The position numbers and the translations under genes are program-made. Source: an uncultured Elusimicrobiales bacterium (GTDB taxonomy: Bacteria > Elusimicrobiota > Elusimicrobia > Elusimicrobiales > Elusimicrobiaceae). Taken from it: DNA of 64,000 bases. The stretch lies in the NCBI GenBank assembly GCA_944324645.1, contig CALUXB010000004.1, positions 61,251 to 125,250 of the forward strand. The letters run 5' to 3'. The notes beneath the pieces are model-generated. The model saw only the letters and a list, made by a program, of their open reading frames with translations. It was not told where the DNA came from and did not search any database. Positions within the stretch are counted from its first letter, which is position 1. Each line of letters starts with the position of its first letter. This document shows, in pieces, positions 34,654 through 43,753 of this stretch.

Positions 34654-35409
34654 ATGACGAAGAGAACTCCTATCATTGCCGGAAACTGGAAAATGCACAA
34701 TACGCTGGCCGAATCGGCCGCACTCATTGAAGCTCTGAAAAAAGCTGAAAATAAAAATCAGGCAGAAGTGATCGTTGCCCCCTCTTTTACTTCTTTAGCT
34801 GAAGTTGCAAAACTAGCCAAGGGCTCTTCTATTGAAGTGGCCTCTCAAGATATTCATTGGGAAGACAAAGGCGCATTTACCAGCGCCGTTTCCCCCGTGC
34901 AGGCCAAAGACGCCGGCGCCACACACACCATCTTGGGTCACAGCGAACGCCGCAGCGTATTTGGCGATACCGATGAAATTTTGAATAAAAAAGTGGCCGC
35001 TGCGTTGCGCCACAACTTAACCATCATCTTCTGCGTAGGCGAAACCCTGGCCCAACGCGAAGCCAACGAAACCATTGCCGTTATTAACAGCCAGCTGGAA
35101 AACGGTTTAAAAGGGTTCACGGCAGAAGATTTGAAAGGCTTAATTATCGCCTATGAACCGGTGTGGGCTATTGGCACCGGCAAAACCGCCACGCCGGACC
35201 AGGCACAAGAAGTGCACTCTGCTATCCGCCAGTTCTTGGCCAATAAATACGGTCAGGCTTTTGCTGATGCCACCCGCATTCTGTACGGCGGCAGCGTAAA
35301 AGACAGCAACGTAGATGAAATTATGGCCCAGCCCGACGTGGACGGCGCTTTGGTGGGCGGACAAGCTTTAATCGCGGAAAAATTTATCCGCATTATCAAC
35401 TTCAACTAA
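34654..35409 (+). CDS. tpiA: Triosephosphate isomerase
   Basis: 251 residues. AGNWKMHN with the catalytic Lys, GHSERR with the electrophile His, [13 protein letters not shown] with the base Glu, and the phosphate loop YGGSVKDSN. Interconverts dihydroxyacetone phosphate and glyceraldehyde 3-phosphate. GAGGAAAA precedes the ATG. It heads a long plus-strand run in which gaps are short or negative. Confidence 0.97.
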   Translation: MTKRTPIIAGNWKMHNTLAESAALIEALKKAENKNQAEVIVAPSFTSLAEVAKLAKGSSIEVASQDIHWEDKGAFTSAVSPVQAKDAGATHTILGHSERRSVFGDTDEILNKKVAAALRHNLTIIFCVGETLAQREANETIAVINSQLENGLKGFTAEDLKGLIIAYEPVWAIGTGKTATPDQAQEVHSAIRQFLANKYGQAFADATRILYGGSVKDSNVDEIMAQPDVDGALVGGQALIAEKFIRIINFN

Positions 35410-35420
35410 AAGAGGCTGCT

Positions 35421-36065
35421 ATGAACTTGGCTAAATACATAGACCACACCTTACTCAAACCTCAAGCCGATAAGGCTTCCATCAAAACCCTATGCGATGA
35501 AGCGCGCCAATACGGCTTTTTCAGCGTATGTGTGAATCCTTATTGGGTGCCTTTTTGCAAAGCACAATTACAAGGCAGCGGAGTGAAAGTGTGCACGGTC
35601 ATTGGTTTCCCGTTAGGGGCTAACACGACGGAAAGCAAAGTATTTGAAGCCAAAGACGCTTTGAAAAACGGCGCCGATGAGCTGGATATGGTCATCAACA
35701 TCGGCGCTTTAAAGAGCAAAGACTATGCTACGGTATTAAAAGACATTACCGCCGTACGTCAAGCCGGAACGAATTTTACGCTCAAAGTGATTATTGAAAC
35801 TTCCGTATTAACAGAAGAAGAAAAAATAAAAGCTTGCGAACTTTCCACCCAAGCGGGCGCTGATTTTGTAAAAACTTCCACCGGCTTTACCGGCGGTGGC
35901 GCCACCGCCGCCGATGTGGCTTTAATGCGGGCCCACGTGCCGGCGCATATGCAAGTAAAAGCATCCGGCGGCGTCCGCACGCGGGAAGATTTTGACGCTA
36001 TGGTTGCCGCGGGTGCCACCCGCATTGGTGCCAGTGCGGGAGTAAAAATCATAGAGGGAAAATGA
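35421..36065 (+). CDS. deoC: Deoxyribose-phosphate aldolase
   Basis: 214 residues, TIM barrel. Schiff-base Lys in FVKTSTGF, second Lys in VKASGGVR, Asp in [11 protein letters not shown]. Splits deoxyribose 5-phosphate to acetaldehyde and glyceraldehyde 3-phosphate, which TpiA can use. Overlaps the DnaA-like gene by 4 nt (ATGA). Confidence 0.96.
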   Translation: MNLAKYIDHTLLKPQADKASIKTLCDEARQYGFFSVCVNPYWVPFCKAQLQGSGVKVCTVIGFPLGANTTESKVFEAKDALKNGADELDMVINIGALKSKDYATVLKDITAVRQAGTNFTLKVIIETSVLTEEEKIKACELSTQAGADFVKTSTGFTGGGATAADVALMRAHVPAHMQVKASGGVRTREDFDAMVAAGATRIGASAGVKIIEGK

Positions 36066-39000
36066 TTACCCATTGGGATATTATCTCCAGCATCCGTCCA
36101 AAAGACAATGCTATTCTTTACGCCCTGCTTATTGACGGGACAGAGCACGACGCTCGCTTAATTGCCAAAAAACTGCAAGGGTATGTGCAAGCCCCGCAGC
36201 CGGCTTTGGCGCCGTATGTATATCGTTTTGCACTGCCTGCCGATTTAGATGAGGATACGCTGGAAAAAATACGCGTTGCCGTGCGTGAAGGCATTGAACA
36301 GGCCAAAAAAGTCAATGAATTTGTGCCTGGGGGAGCGTTGGGCAATCCTTTGTTTAGCGCCAATACGGATAAAGAAGATAAAGATTTCCCTACGTTTATT
36401 ACCTTGGATCCATCTGAAAGTTTCTTTCGCTCTGCACAGCATACAGATACCGCGCCCCTGCCGGCTAACCCGGAAGTGACACAGTTTGAGCAAAAACATA
36501 TAGACTTAAACGAACCGGAAGAAGAAACCCCTGAAATTGCAAAAACGCTGGAAGAAATAGACAATGCGGGCTATCGGTCCGACCCGGTTGGACAGCCCAC
36601 CCCGCTTCAAGAGCCGGATTTGTCAGATGATGAGGCCGCCCCGGAACTGAAAAATAATTTCATTTCGTTCCGAAAGGATACAGCGGCTTCGGCCCCACTC
36701 TCTCAAACAGAAGAAAAACAAGACCGCTCATCGGCAGAAATCAGCCAGCCAATTCCACAAAAGCCGGTGCAGGCTGAGCCCAAGCCACCTATGCCGCAAG
36801 CCCCTGTATCTGCTGAATTGGAACAGCCAATATCGGACAGTCCGGCGGCTGCTCCTGCCGAGCCGGAACCGCCGTTACCTGAAATGGAACCCGCCGCAGC
36901 GGAAGGATTAACCTCTGTGGAAGCTGATGAATTTTGGTCGGATCAACCCCCGGCCTCAGAAATACAAACCCCGGCTGCCGCTGACCCTATTGCAGAAGAT
37001 ATTCAGCTGCAAGTACAAGCCGTTGAGGCAGACGCCCTGCCGGAAAATTTAACCCCCCAAACAGCCGTCCCGGAGCCGGCACAAACTGTTCCCGGCGAAG
37101 ACCCGGATTTACCGTTAAGTGACCGGGATATGCTTATTAAAGATATGGAAGGCACGATGCTGGGCCAGTCTTTGGATGACATTTTCCTGGCGGAAACCAA
37201 ATACGATATGTTTGTAGATTTAGGCAAAATACAGCAGCCCAAATCTTCAGGGAAACAAGCCCCAGCGGCAACACCGCAGCCAAAGGCTCCGGCCGCTTCA
37301 GAGCCGGCCGCTTTACAAGAGCAGAAATCGTCTGAAAATGAAATACAGACGGAAAATATCTCTGCGGAAAAAGATACGGAGTCTTTCAATATTTTTGACC
37401 AAAAAATCAAAGACCAGACCAACTTTATTGATTTAGAAGATGTACAAAATATTACAGAGCGTATCACACAGAAAGACTTAAGCTTTCTCCAACACGCCCA
37501 GGTGCATACCGGCACGGATTCTGCATCTGCTGTTCCAGCTAACACCCAAGCCAAACCACAGACAGCACCAGAAAATATAGAGCTGGATAAAACACGTGCC
37601 TATATGCCGCTTCCGTCGGCTTTCGGTCATTTTGACGCCGATAGTGCGGAAGATCAAGAAGTAATGGATCCTTTTGAACAGCTGCTGGCGGCTTCCCAGC
37701 CGAAAGAGGCTCCGGCCCAACCGGTTCATCAAGAAGAGCCCCAACAGCCGCAAATGCCGGCAGAACAAGCGCAGGTTATAGCGGAAGAAAAACCGTCGGC
37801 ACCTGCTGTTTCCGCCTCTCAAGCTCAGCCGGGAGTTGACTCCATTCCGTCACAGGAGCCGGTGGAAACATTGCCGCAACAAAAGCTGCAGGAAGAAGAA
37901 ACCGATAACCTGCCAGCAGATGACGCCGAAGCGTCTTCTAAGCAAGAGACTCCGGCCATAACAGAATCTCAAACGCTGCGGGAAAACAGGGTTGTCCCGC
38001 CGCCTATGCCTATAACGGAGAAAAAAATGCCAGAAAATAACGGGGATAAAAAACCAATTTTCCGTATCAAACGCAAACCTCAGCCGCAGCAGCCCCAACC
38101 GCCGCAAGCGCCTAAACCTCAGCCGCCGGCTCCGGCCGCGCCGGCTGCGCCGCAGGCTCCAGCCCCGGCCGCACCGCACACGTCGGCTGCGTCTTTTCAA
38201 GAAGAGAAACACGGCACTACTATTCTGCGCCGCCGCCAACGGCCGGCAGGCACATTTTTAGAAAAAACACGCACTATTGACCATTCCATTGAGCTGCCCT
38301 TGTCAGAACTTAAAAAACACAACTGGCCGCTGGAAGTGCCTTTGGTGCCTACTTATACGCTGGAGAATATGACCATCTCCATCAACCGTTTTGCACACGC
38401 CACGGCTATCTCCGTCATTGACAACCCGGGCAAACTCTACAACCCGCTCGTCTTGCACGGCGCCAGCGGCACCGGCAAAACACATTTCTTGCACGCTATT
38501 GGTTATGCTTTGTCTAACAAATACGGGCAGGAAAATATTTTCATTACAAACGGCGTGCGCCTTTCGCGCGGGATACAGCGTTATGTAATGGAAGGCAATA
38601 TGGACAAATTTGAAAGCTTTGTCAGCTCGGTCAAGGCACTGCTCATTGATGACATTCATTTAATTGCCATCAATGAGCAAAACCGCGCGCATTTATCCAA
38701 ATTGCTCAACGATTTCCGCAAACAACAAAAGCAGATTGTCATCACTTCCAAATATCCGCCAGAGAGTTTGGCCAAGTTGGAAGAGCTGCTCAATTTCAAG
38801 CTGGATTCGGGTTGGATTTCCGATTTAAAACCGGCTTCCGGGCCGGCGCGTACGCGCATTATCCAAAAAATGCTCAACAGCAACGGCATTGATATTACCA
38901 ATGAAGACATCAACCGCTTTTTTGGACACCCCAATATGTCCTTGGGCACGGTGTCACGCGCTATCCGCCGCGTACGCGTGCTGGAAAAATTGATTTTCCC

Positions 39001-39514
39001 CAATGAAGCTAAGGAAAAACGCTCCGCCACCGCCATTTTTGACCAACTGCTGGCCACCACCGGAGAAGACCAACACAGCCTCATCGCCCAAAAATTCCCG
39101 GACGAAGTCAACTCCGCTCCGGTGGCAGGCAACGGGGAATGGGGCCGCATCGGCTTTTTCTACCCGCAGAATCATTCCAATATGATGAACTGGCTGGTGT
39201 TTGCCCTGCAGCAACGTGCCAAAGAGCTGGGCATTCCCGGCGGGCCGGAGCTGGCGGTGCGCTCCTCTTATTCTACGGAAAACATCATTTCCTCTGCTTT
39301 CAAAATCGCCAACTTGTGCGATAATAAAAAGCTCAAAGGGGCCGTCATTTTAGGCCCGGAAACGGAAAACTGCGAGCCTTCGGTCAGAGAGAATTTCTAT
39401 GATATCCTGACCCATATGCTGGAGATCATGCTGATCCGCTGCGGCGTGATTAACTATGAAAACGTCTGCGCACCCAGCACCTATGTCAAAATACTTTCGG
39501 AGCTGTTAAGATGA
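36062..39514 (+). CDS. Giant DnaA-related AAA+ ATPase with long disordered linker
   Basis: 1150 residues. Folded N-terminal part about 1-90; about 100-690 is Pro/Ala/Gln/Glu-rich and probably disordered; AAA+ domain about 745-980 closely like DnaA domain III ([28 protein letters not shown] with Walker A near 800, LLIDDIH Walker B near 862, [11 protein letters not shown] sensor 1). The DnaA box VII LKSRF with the arginine finger reads LNFKL here. DnaA domain IV (helix-turn-helix DNA binding) is missing; about 990-1150 is a different alpha/beta domain ([20 protein letters not shown]). So not the replication initiator. Neighbours comM, dprA, topA and xer suggest DNA handling. GAGGG precedes ATG. 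Confidence 0.82.
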   Translation: MITHWDIISSIRPKDNAILYALLIDGTEHDARLIAKKLQGYVQAPQPALAPYVYRFALPADLDEDTLEKIRVAVREGIEQAKKVNEFVPGGALGNPLFSANTDKEDKDFPTFITLDPSESFFRSAQHTDTAPLPANPEVTQFEQKHIDLNEPEEETPEIAKTLEEIDNAGYRSDPVGQPTPLQEPDLSDDEAAPELKNNFISFRKDTAASAPLSQTEEKQDRSSAEISQPIPQKPVQAEPKPPMPQAPVSAELEQPISDSPAAAPAEPEPPLPEMEPAAAEGLTSVEADEFWSDQPPASEIQTPAAADPIAEDIQLQVQAVEADALPENLTPQTAVPEPAQTVPGEDPDLPLSDRDMLIKDMEGTMLGQSLDDIFLAETKYDMFVDLGKIQQPKSSGKQAPAATPQPKAPAASEPAALQEQKSSENEIQTENISAEKDTESFNIFDQKIKDQTNFIDLEDVQNITERITQKDLSFLQHAQVHTGTDSASAVPANTQAKPQTAPENIELDKTRAYMPLPSAFGHFDADSAEDQEVMDPFEQLLAASQPKEAPAQPVHQEEPQQPQMPAEQAQVIAEEKPSAPAVSASQAQPGVDSIPSQEPVETLPQQKLQEEETDNLPADDAEASSKQETPAITESQTLRENRVVPPPMPITEKKMPENNGDKKPIFRIKRKPQPQQPQPPQAPKPQPPAPAAPAAPQAPAPAAPHTSAASFQEEKHGTTILRRRQRPAGTFLEKTRTIDHSIELPLSELKKHNWPLEVPLVPTYTLENMTISINRFAHATAISVIDNPGKLYNPLVLHGASGTGKTHFLHAIGYALSNKYGQENIFITNGVRLSRGIQRYVMEGNMDKFESFVSSVKALLIDDIHLIAINEQNRAHLSKLLNDFRKQQKQIVITSKYPPESLAKLEELLNFKLDSGWISDLKPASGPARTRIIQKMLNSNGIDITNEDINRFFGHPNMSLGTVSRAIRRVRVLEKLIFPNEAKEKRSATAIFDQLLATTGEDQHSLIAQKFPDEVNSAPVAGNGEWGRIGFFYPQNHSNMMNWLVFALQQRAKELGIPGGPELAVRSSYSTENIISSAFKIANLCDNKKLKGAVILGPETENCEPSVRENFYDILTHMLEIMLIRCGVINYENVCAPSTYVKILSELLR

Positions 39515-39966
39515 AAAAACTGACCCTTTTACTGGCTGGACTTCTTTGCTTGGGCGCTTGCTCGGCCCATATGAAAAGCGCCGTCAAAGACGGTGCTATC
39601 GCCCCGCAGTTTAACGATACGTTAACCGATGATGAATACCTGTGGGTGCGCGGTTTTGGCGCGGCCAACCCGGCCCACCAGAGCGACTCCCAGCGGCGCA
39701 TTCTCTCGCGCGAAGCGGCTATCGCGCACGCTTACCAGCGCGCGACGGAAGTGCTCTATGGCGCCAATTTGGAAAGCAATGTGCAAATCGTGGACGCCGT
39801 GTCTGAAGGCTCCACCATTCACACTTCTTCCAGCGGCATTTTAAATGATATGGAGCTGGTCTCCACCGAATATTTAGACGACGGCGGCTGCACCGTTATT
39901 ATGCGCATTTCCCGCCAAAAACTGCAGGCGGCCGGGCTTAACCCCCAAACGCAGGAGAATAAATAA
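39511..39966 (+). CDS. LPP20-like lipoprotein
   Basis: 151 residues. Lipobox CLGAC, so lipid-anchored from Cys17. ILSREAAIAHAYQRATEVL and MRISRQKL resemble the LPP20/LipL-type fold found in many envelope lipoproteins. Overlaps the DnaA-like gene (ATGA) and abuts the next lipoprotein (1-nt overlap), so the three are co-translated. Function unknown. Confidence 0.72.
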   Translation: MKKLTLLLAGLLCLGACSAHMKSAVKDGAIAPQFNDTLTDDEYLWVRGFGAANPAHQSDSQRRILSREAAIAHAYQRATEVLYGANLESNVQIVDAVSEGSTIHTSSSGILNDMELVSTEYLDDGGCTVIMRISRQKLQAAGLNPQTQENK

Positions 39967-41072
39967 TGCGAAAACTTTTACTTATCGTGTGCCTTGGCGT
40001 ACTCACTTTGTCTGCCTGCCGCGGGCTGCACATCGGCCCGAAAGGGGAAGGCGAATATGTGGTGGCGGAATCGTTGGTTCCCTATGATGAGAACAATATC
40101 TCCGCTATGAAAAAAGAAGGCGAGCTGGCCGCCCAGCGCGCCGCGGTGGAAAAAGTGGCCGGCATCTTTATCTCTTCTTCCACTACGGTAGAGCAAGCCC
40201 AGCTGGTAGAGGACAAAATTACCTCCAAATCCGCCGGCTTTATCCGCCGCGGCTACGTGCAAAAAGCCTACCGCAAAGGGGACCAGTGGTACACCCGCGT
40301 GCGGGTGATGGTGCTGGTCAAAGATATCAGCGATATTATCAAAGAGTCTGAAGCCGACGCTTTTGCCAAACGCACCACCATTTTAATTACCTCGCGTGAA
40401 ATGATAGGTGAAGAGGTGTCTTTAAAACAAGAGTGCAAACAAGCCATTTACCGCGCTTTAAAAGACCAACCCTACGCCTTGGTCAACGGCGACAACTTGA
40501 GCCAAAACAATTTAGATAACCCGACCCCGGTCATTGACCAGGCCCGCCTGGACGGGGCGCGTTTTATCATTATGGCCGATGTCAACACCGCGCCACTGCA
40601 GGCGCTGCCGGGCATTTCCTCTCCGTTTAAAACTTACCGCGCCCGGGCCAATTTAAAGGTGGCTTCCACTAAAAATTACCAGTTAGTGGCCGAAGCAGCG
40701 GACCAGGTAAGCGGTTTGGACCCGATGGAAGACATCGCCGCGCAGAAATCCGTTTCCGCCGCGTGTGAGTCAGCCGCCAAACAGCTGATAGAACCCATTA
40801 ACGCCGCCATCAATTCTGCCGCTAAATTCAATGTGGTGGTGCAAAACGTAAAAAGCATTGAGCGGCTCAAACAGATACAGGATATTTTCAAAGAAATGCG
40901 CGAAATTGAAGATTTTAACCTTGTCAAATACACCAATTCAGACGCTTACTTTGAAATAGCGGCCAATATTTCTTCCGGCGAAGAGCTGACCGCCAAAATT
41001 ATCCGCAGTTATAATGTAAATTTTACGGTAATGGGCATTTCGCCGCAGCAAATTGTACTGAACTTTATTTAA
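39966..41072 (+). CDS. Lipoprotein with FlgT-like N-terminal domain
   Basis: 368 residues. Lipobox LSAC. Residues about 45-120 (ELAAQRAAVEKVAGIFISS, then KITSKSAGFIRRGYVQKAYR) match the N-terminal pattern of flagellar assembly protein T and related LPP20-like domains. The middle (about 120-240) resembles the CsgG/TolB-like nucleotide-binding-type lipoprotein fold (ARFIIMADVNT), and the C-terminus (about 270-368) looks like a secretin-type domain (EIAANISSGEELTAKIIRSY). No flagellar genes are in the window. Coupled to the previous lipoprotein, 1 nt before comM. Confidence 0.7.
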   Translation: MRKLLLIVCLGVLTLSACRGLHIGPKGEGEYVVAESLVPYDENNISAMKKEGELAAQRAAVEKVAGIFISSSTTVEQAQLVEDKITSKSAGFIRRGYVQKAYRKGDQWYTRVRVMVLVKDISDIIKESEADAFAKRTTILITSREMIGEEVSLKQECKQAIYRALKDQPYALVNGDNLSQNNLDNPTPVIDQARLDGARFIIMADVNTAPLQALPGISSPFKTYRARANLKVASTKNYQLVAEAADQVSGLDPMEDIAAQKSVSAACESAAKQLIEPINAAINSAAKFNVVVQNVKSIERLKQIQDIFKEMREIEDFNLVKYTNSDAYFEIAANISSGEELTAKIIRSYNVNFTVMGISPQQIVLNFI

Positions 41073-41073
41073 T

Positions 41074-42615
41074 ATGCTTGCCAGCGTCCGTACCTGCGCC
41101 CTGCGGGGCATAGACGGTTTTGAAGTAGTGAGTGAGGTGGACATTTCTTCGGGAATGCCCACCTTATCCGTCGTGGGCTTGCCAGACGCTGAGGTAAAAG
41201 AAAGCAAAGAACGCGTCATAGCCGCCATACGCAACAGCGGTTTTGATTTCCCGCTCAAACGCATTACCGTCAATTTAAGCCCCGCCGAAAAACGCAAAAG
41301 CGGCACCCAGTTTGACCTGCCGATTGCCGCCGGCATTTTGGCCGCTTCGGGGGCGCTGTCTAAAGAAGCGGCGGAAAAACTTAGCACCCTGCTTCTGCTG
41401 GGGGAGCTGGCCTTAGACGGCTCTTTGCGCCCTTGCGCCGGGGTGCTGCCTATGCTGATTTCCCTTAAAAACCAAGGCCGCACCGCTGTTATCCCGCCGG
41501 ATAATTTTTTGGAAGGGCAAAGCGCCGGCGGCTCTTTTATTACGCCGCGCACCCTGCGTGATTTGGCAGATTGGCTGGAGGGCAAACTGCCGCAGGAAAA
41601 AGTGCAAATGGCCTATGTGCCGCCGCCAGAGGACACAGAGCCTAGCCCGCTGGACTTCTCTGACGTCAAAGGGCAGGCCGTAGCCAAACGCGCCTTGGAA
41701 ATTGCCGCCGCAGGCGGACACAATGTGCTGATGATTGGCCTGCCGGGCACGGGCAAAAGTATGCTGGCTAAGCGTTTTGCGGGCATACTGCCGCCGCTTT
41801 CTGAAGAAGAAAGCCTGGAAATCACCAAGATTTATTCCGTCTGCAATTTGCTGGGAAAAATGACCCGCCGCCTGCGCAGCCGCCCTTTTCGGGACCCGCA
41901 CCACACCATTTCCGAGGCCGCTTTAATCGGCGGCGGCAGCAACCCGCGCCCCGGCGAAGTGTCCCTGGCGCACAACGGCGTGCTGTTTTTGGACGAATTT
42001 GCCGAGTTTTCCCGCTCCACCTTAGAAGTGCTGCGCCAACCGTTGGAAAACGGCTATGTTACCATTTCCCGCGCCAAAGAAACGGTCACCTATCCGGCCC
42101 GCTTTACGCTTATTGCGGCTATGAACCCCTGCCCGTGTGGCAATTTGGGCCACCCGCATAAAGCCTGCACCTGCTCTCCGGTACAAATCAGCCGCTACCA
42201 GGCCAAAATTTCGGGCCCGCTGCTGGACCGTATTGATTTAACCGTGAATTTAAACCCCGTCACGTACGGCGACTGGAATAAAGCCGCCGAAGGCGACACC
42301 TCCGCCCAAATTGCCGCGCGCGTTTTGGCCGCGCGCCAGCGGCAGCAAGCGCGCTTTAAAGGCACCGCCACCACCGCCAACGCGTTTATGACGCCCCAGC
42401 AAATTAAAAAATTTTGCACCCTGCCTGCTGGAGCGGACACTATTTTGGAGGCGGCTATGCGCAAGTTTGGCCTTAGCGCACGTAGCCTAGACAAAGTGCT
42501 TAAAACCGCCCGCACGATTGCGGATTTAGAGGGTAAAGAGCAAATAGAAAACACTCATTTAATGGAAGTGTTGCAATACCGCCCGCTGGACCGCAAGGGG
42601 GTGCCTGATTTATGA
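41074..42615 (+). CDS. comM: YifB/ComM-family AAA+ ATPase
   Basis: 513 residues. N-terminal Lon-S16-like fold (PTLSVVGLPDAEVKESKERV, NLSPAEKRKSGTQFDLPIA), Mg-chelatase-type AAA+ with Walker A GLPGTGKSM and Walker B FLDEFAEF, zinc-binding CPCGNLGHPHKACTC, C-terminal helical lid. ComM is a branch-migration helicase that extends integrated DNA in natural transformation. Overlaps dprA by 4 nt, a pairing that supports a competence role. Confidence 0.92.
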   Translation: MLASVRTCALRGIDGFEVVSEVDISSGMPTLSVVGLPDAEVKESKERVIAAIRNSGFDFPLKRITVNLSPAEKRKSGTQFDLPIAAGILAASGALSKEAAEKLSTLLLLGELALDGSLRPCAGVLPMLISLKNQGRTAVIPPDNFLEGQSAGGSFITPRTLRDLADWLEGKLPQEKVQMAYVPPPEDTEPSPLDFSDVKGQAVAKRALEIAAAGGHNVLMIGLPGTGKSMLAKRFAGILPPLSEEESLEITKIYSVCNLLGKMTRRLRSRPFRDPHHTISEAALIGGGSNPRPGEVSLAHNGVLFLDEFAEFSRSTLEVLRQPLENGYVTISRAKETVTYPARFTLIAAMNPCPCGNLGHPHKACTCSPVQISRYQAKISGPLLDRIDLTVNLNPVTYGDWNKAAEGDTSAQIAARVLAARQRQQARFKGTATTANAFMTPQQIKKFCTLPAGADTILEAAMRKFGLSARSLDKVLKTARTIADLEGKEQIENTHLMEVLQYRPLDRKGVPDL

Positions 42616-43733
42616 GCGTTTCTCTGCAGGAGCGCCTGGCGCGCATACGCATTAATGCTTTTTTGTATTTACGGGCCGATTGGCTGGCGCGGCTGATAGA
42701 CATTTTCGGCTCTGCTGAAGAAATACTCAAACAAGACGCCGACACTTTAGCCCGCCAGGCGCAGATGAACCCATCTACCGCGGCGCATTTTCTGCGCGAA
42801 GCCTTTGCCATTAACCCGCAGGAAGAGCTGGAAAAGACCGAAAAATACGGCGGACGCATTCTTATCCCAGAAGATGAAGAATACCCGCAGGCTTTGCGCA
42901 ACATCAAAGAGGCCCCGGTGGCTTTGTATGTGCTGGGGCAGCTGCCCCGGGCCAACCAAGCGTGCGTAGGCATGGTGGGTACGCGCAAGATTACCGCTTA
43001 CGGGCGGCGTGCCGCCGCCACATTGGCAGAAGGGGTGGCTGAGGCGGGGGCGGTTATCGTCAGCGGGCTTGCCCGCGGGATAGACAGCCAATGCCACGCC
43101 GCCGCGGTGCGGCTTAAAAAGCCCACTGTAGCCGTCATCGGCACCGGCCTGGGCCGCTGTTATCCACCGGAGAACCGCGAGCTGGCCCGCGCCATACTGC
43201 AGTACGGCGGGGCCATTGTGTCAGAGCTTCCTTTTAACAGGCCGCCCAACGCCTTTCACTTCCCGCGCAGAAACCGCATTATTGCGGCGTTGTCTGAGGT
43301 AGTAGTCGTCGTAGAAGGCGAAATAAAATCCGGCGCGCTCATTACCGCCAAGCTGGCGCTGGAAATGGGCAAAGACGTCTTGGCCGTGCCCGGCCCTATA
43401 GACAGCCCGCAAAGCGCCGGCCCCAATAATTTAATACGGGACGGGGCAGGCGTTGTCACCAGCGTAAAAGATATAATAGACTATATACCGAACCCCGGCC
43501 TGTTTGATTTACAGGCTCCGGCCGATGCTTTGCAGCAGCAACCGCCGCAAACGCAGCTGCCGGACACGCACAAACGCGTGCTGGAATATATCGGCACCCA
43601 GGAAATCCCCGCAGACCAGCTGGTAGAAGCCCTGGGGCTGAGCGTGCCGGAAGCGGCGGCGGTTTTGTTTGAACTGGAAGTGCAGGGCCTGCTCAGCTGC
43701 CGCGCCGGGCTGTACAGCAAGAGCAAATTTTAA
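42612..43733 (+). CDS. dprA: DNA-processing protein DprA
   Basis: 373 residues. N-terminal helical domain, Rossmann core (about 115-320) with GMVGTRKITAYGRRAA, SGLARGIDSQCHAAA, GTGLGRCYPPENREL and FPRRNRIIAALS, and C-terminal winged helix (about 325-373). Protects incoming single strands and loads RecA. Directly after comM and before topA, as in many bacteria. Confidence 0.95.
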   Translation: MSVSLQERLARIRINAFLYLRADWLARLIDIFGSAEEILKQDADTLARQAQMNPSTAAHFLREAFAINPQEELEKTEKYGGRILIPEDEEYPQALRNIKEAPVALYVLGQLPRANQACVGMVGTRKITAYGRRAAATLAEGVAEAGAVIVSGLARGIDSQCHAAAVRLKKPTVAVIGTGLGRCYPPENRELARAILQYGGAIVSELPFNRPPNAFHFPRRNRIIAALSEVVVVVEGEIKSGALITAKLALEMGKDVLAVPGPIDSPQSAGPNNLIRDGAGVVTSVKDIIDYIPNPGLFDLQAPADALQQQPPQTQLPDTHKRVLEYIGTQEIPADQLVEALGLSVPEAAAVLFELEVQGLLSCRAGLYSKSKF

Positions 43734-43753
43734 TTTTTATTTGAAGGATACTT

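Noticed and set aside
34371..34655. 94-codon minus-strand frame before tpiA
   Set aside because: Its start overlaps tpiA, it has no ribosome site and matches nothing; kept only as a note.
36062..39514. Calling the large ATPase the replication initiator dnaA
   Set aside because: The DnaA domain IV helix-turn-helix is absent, length is more than double, and no dnaN or origin boxes adjoin.
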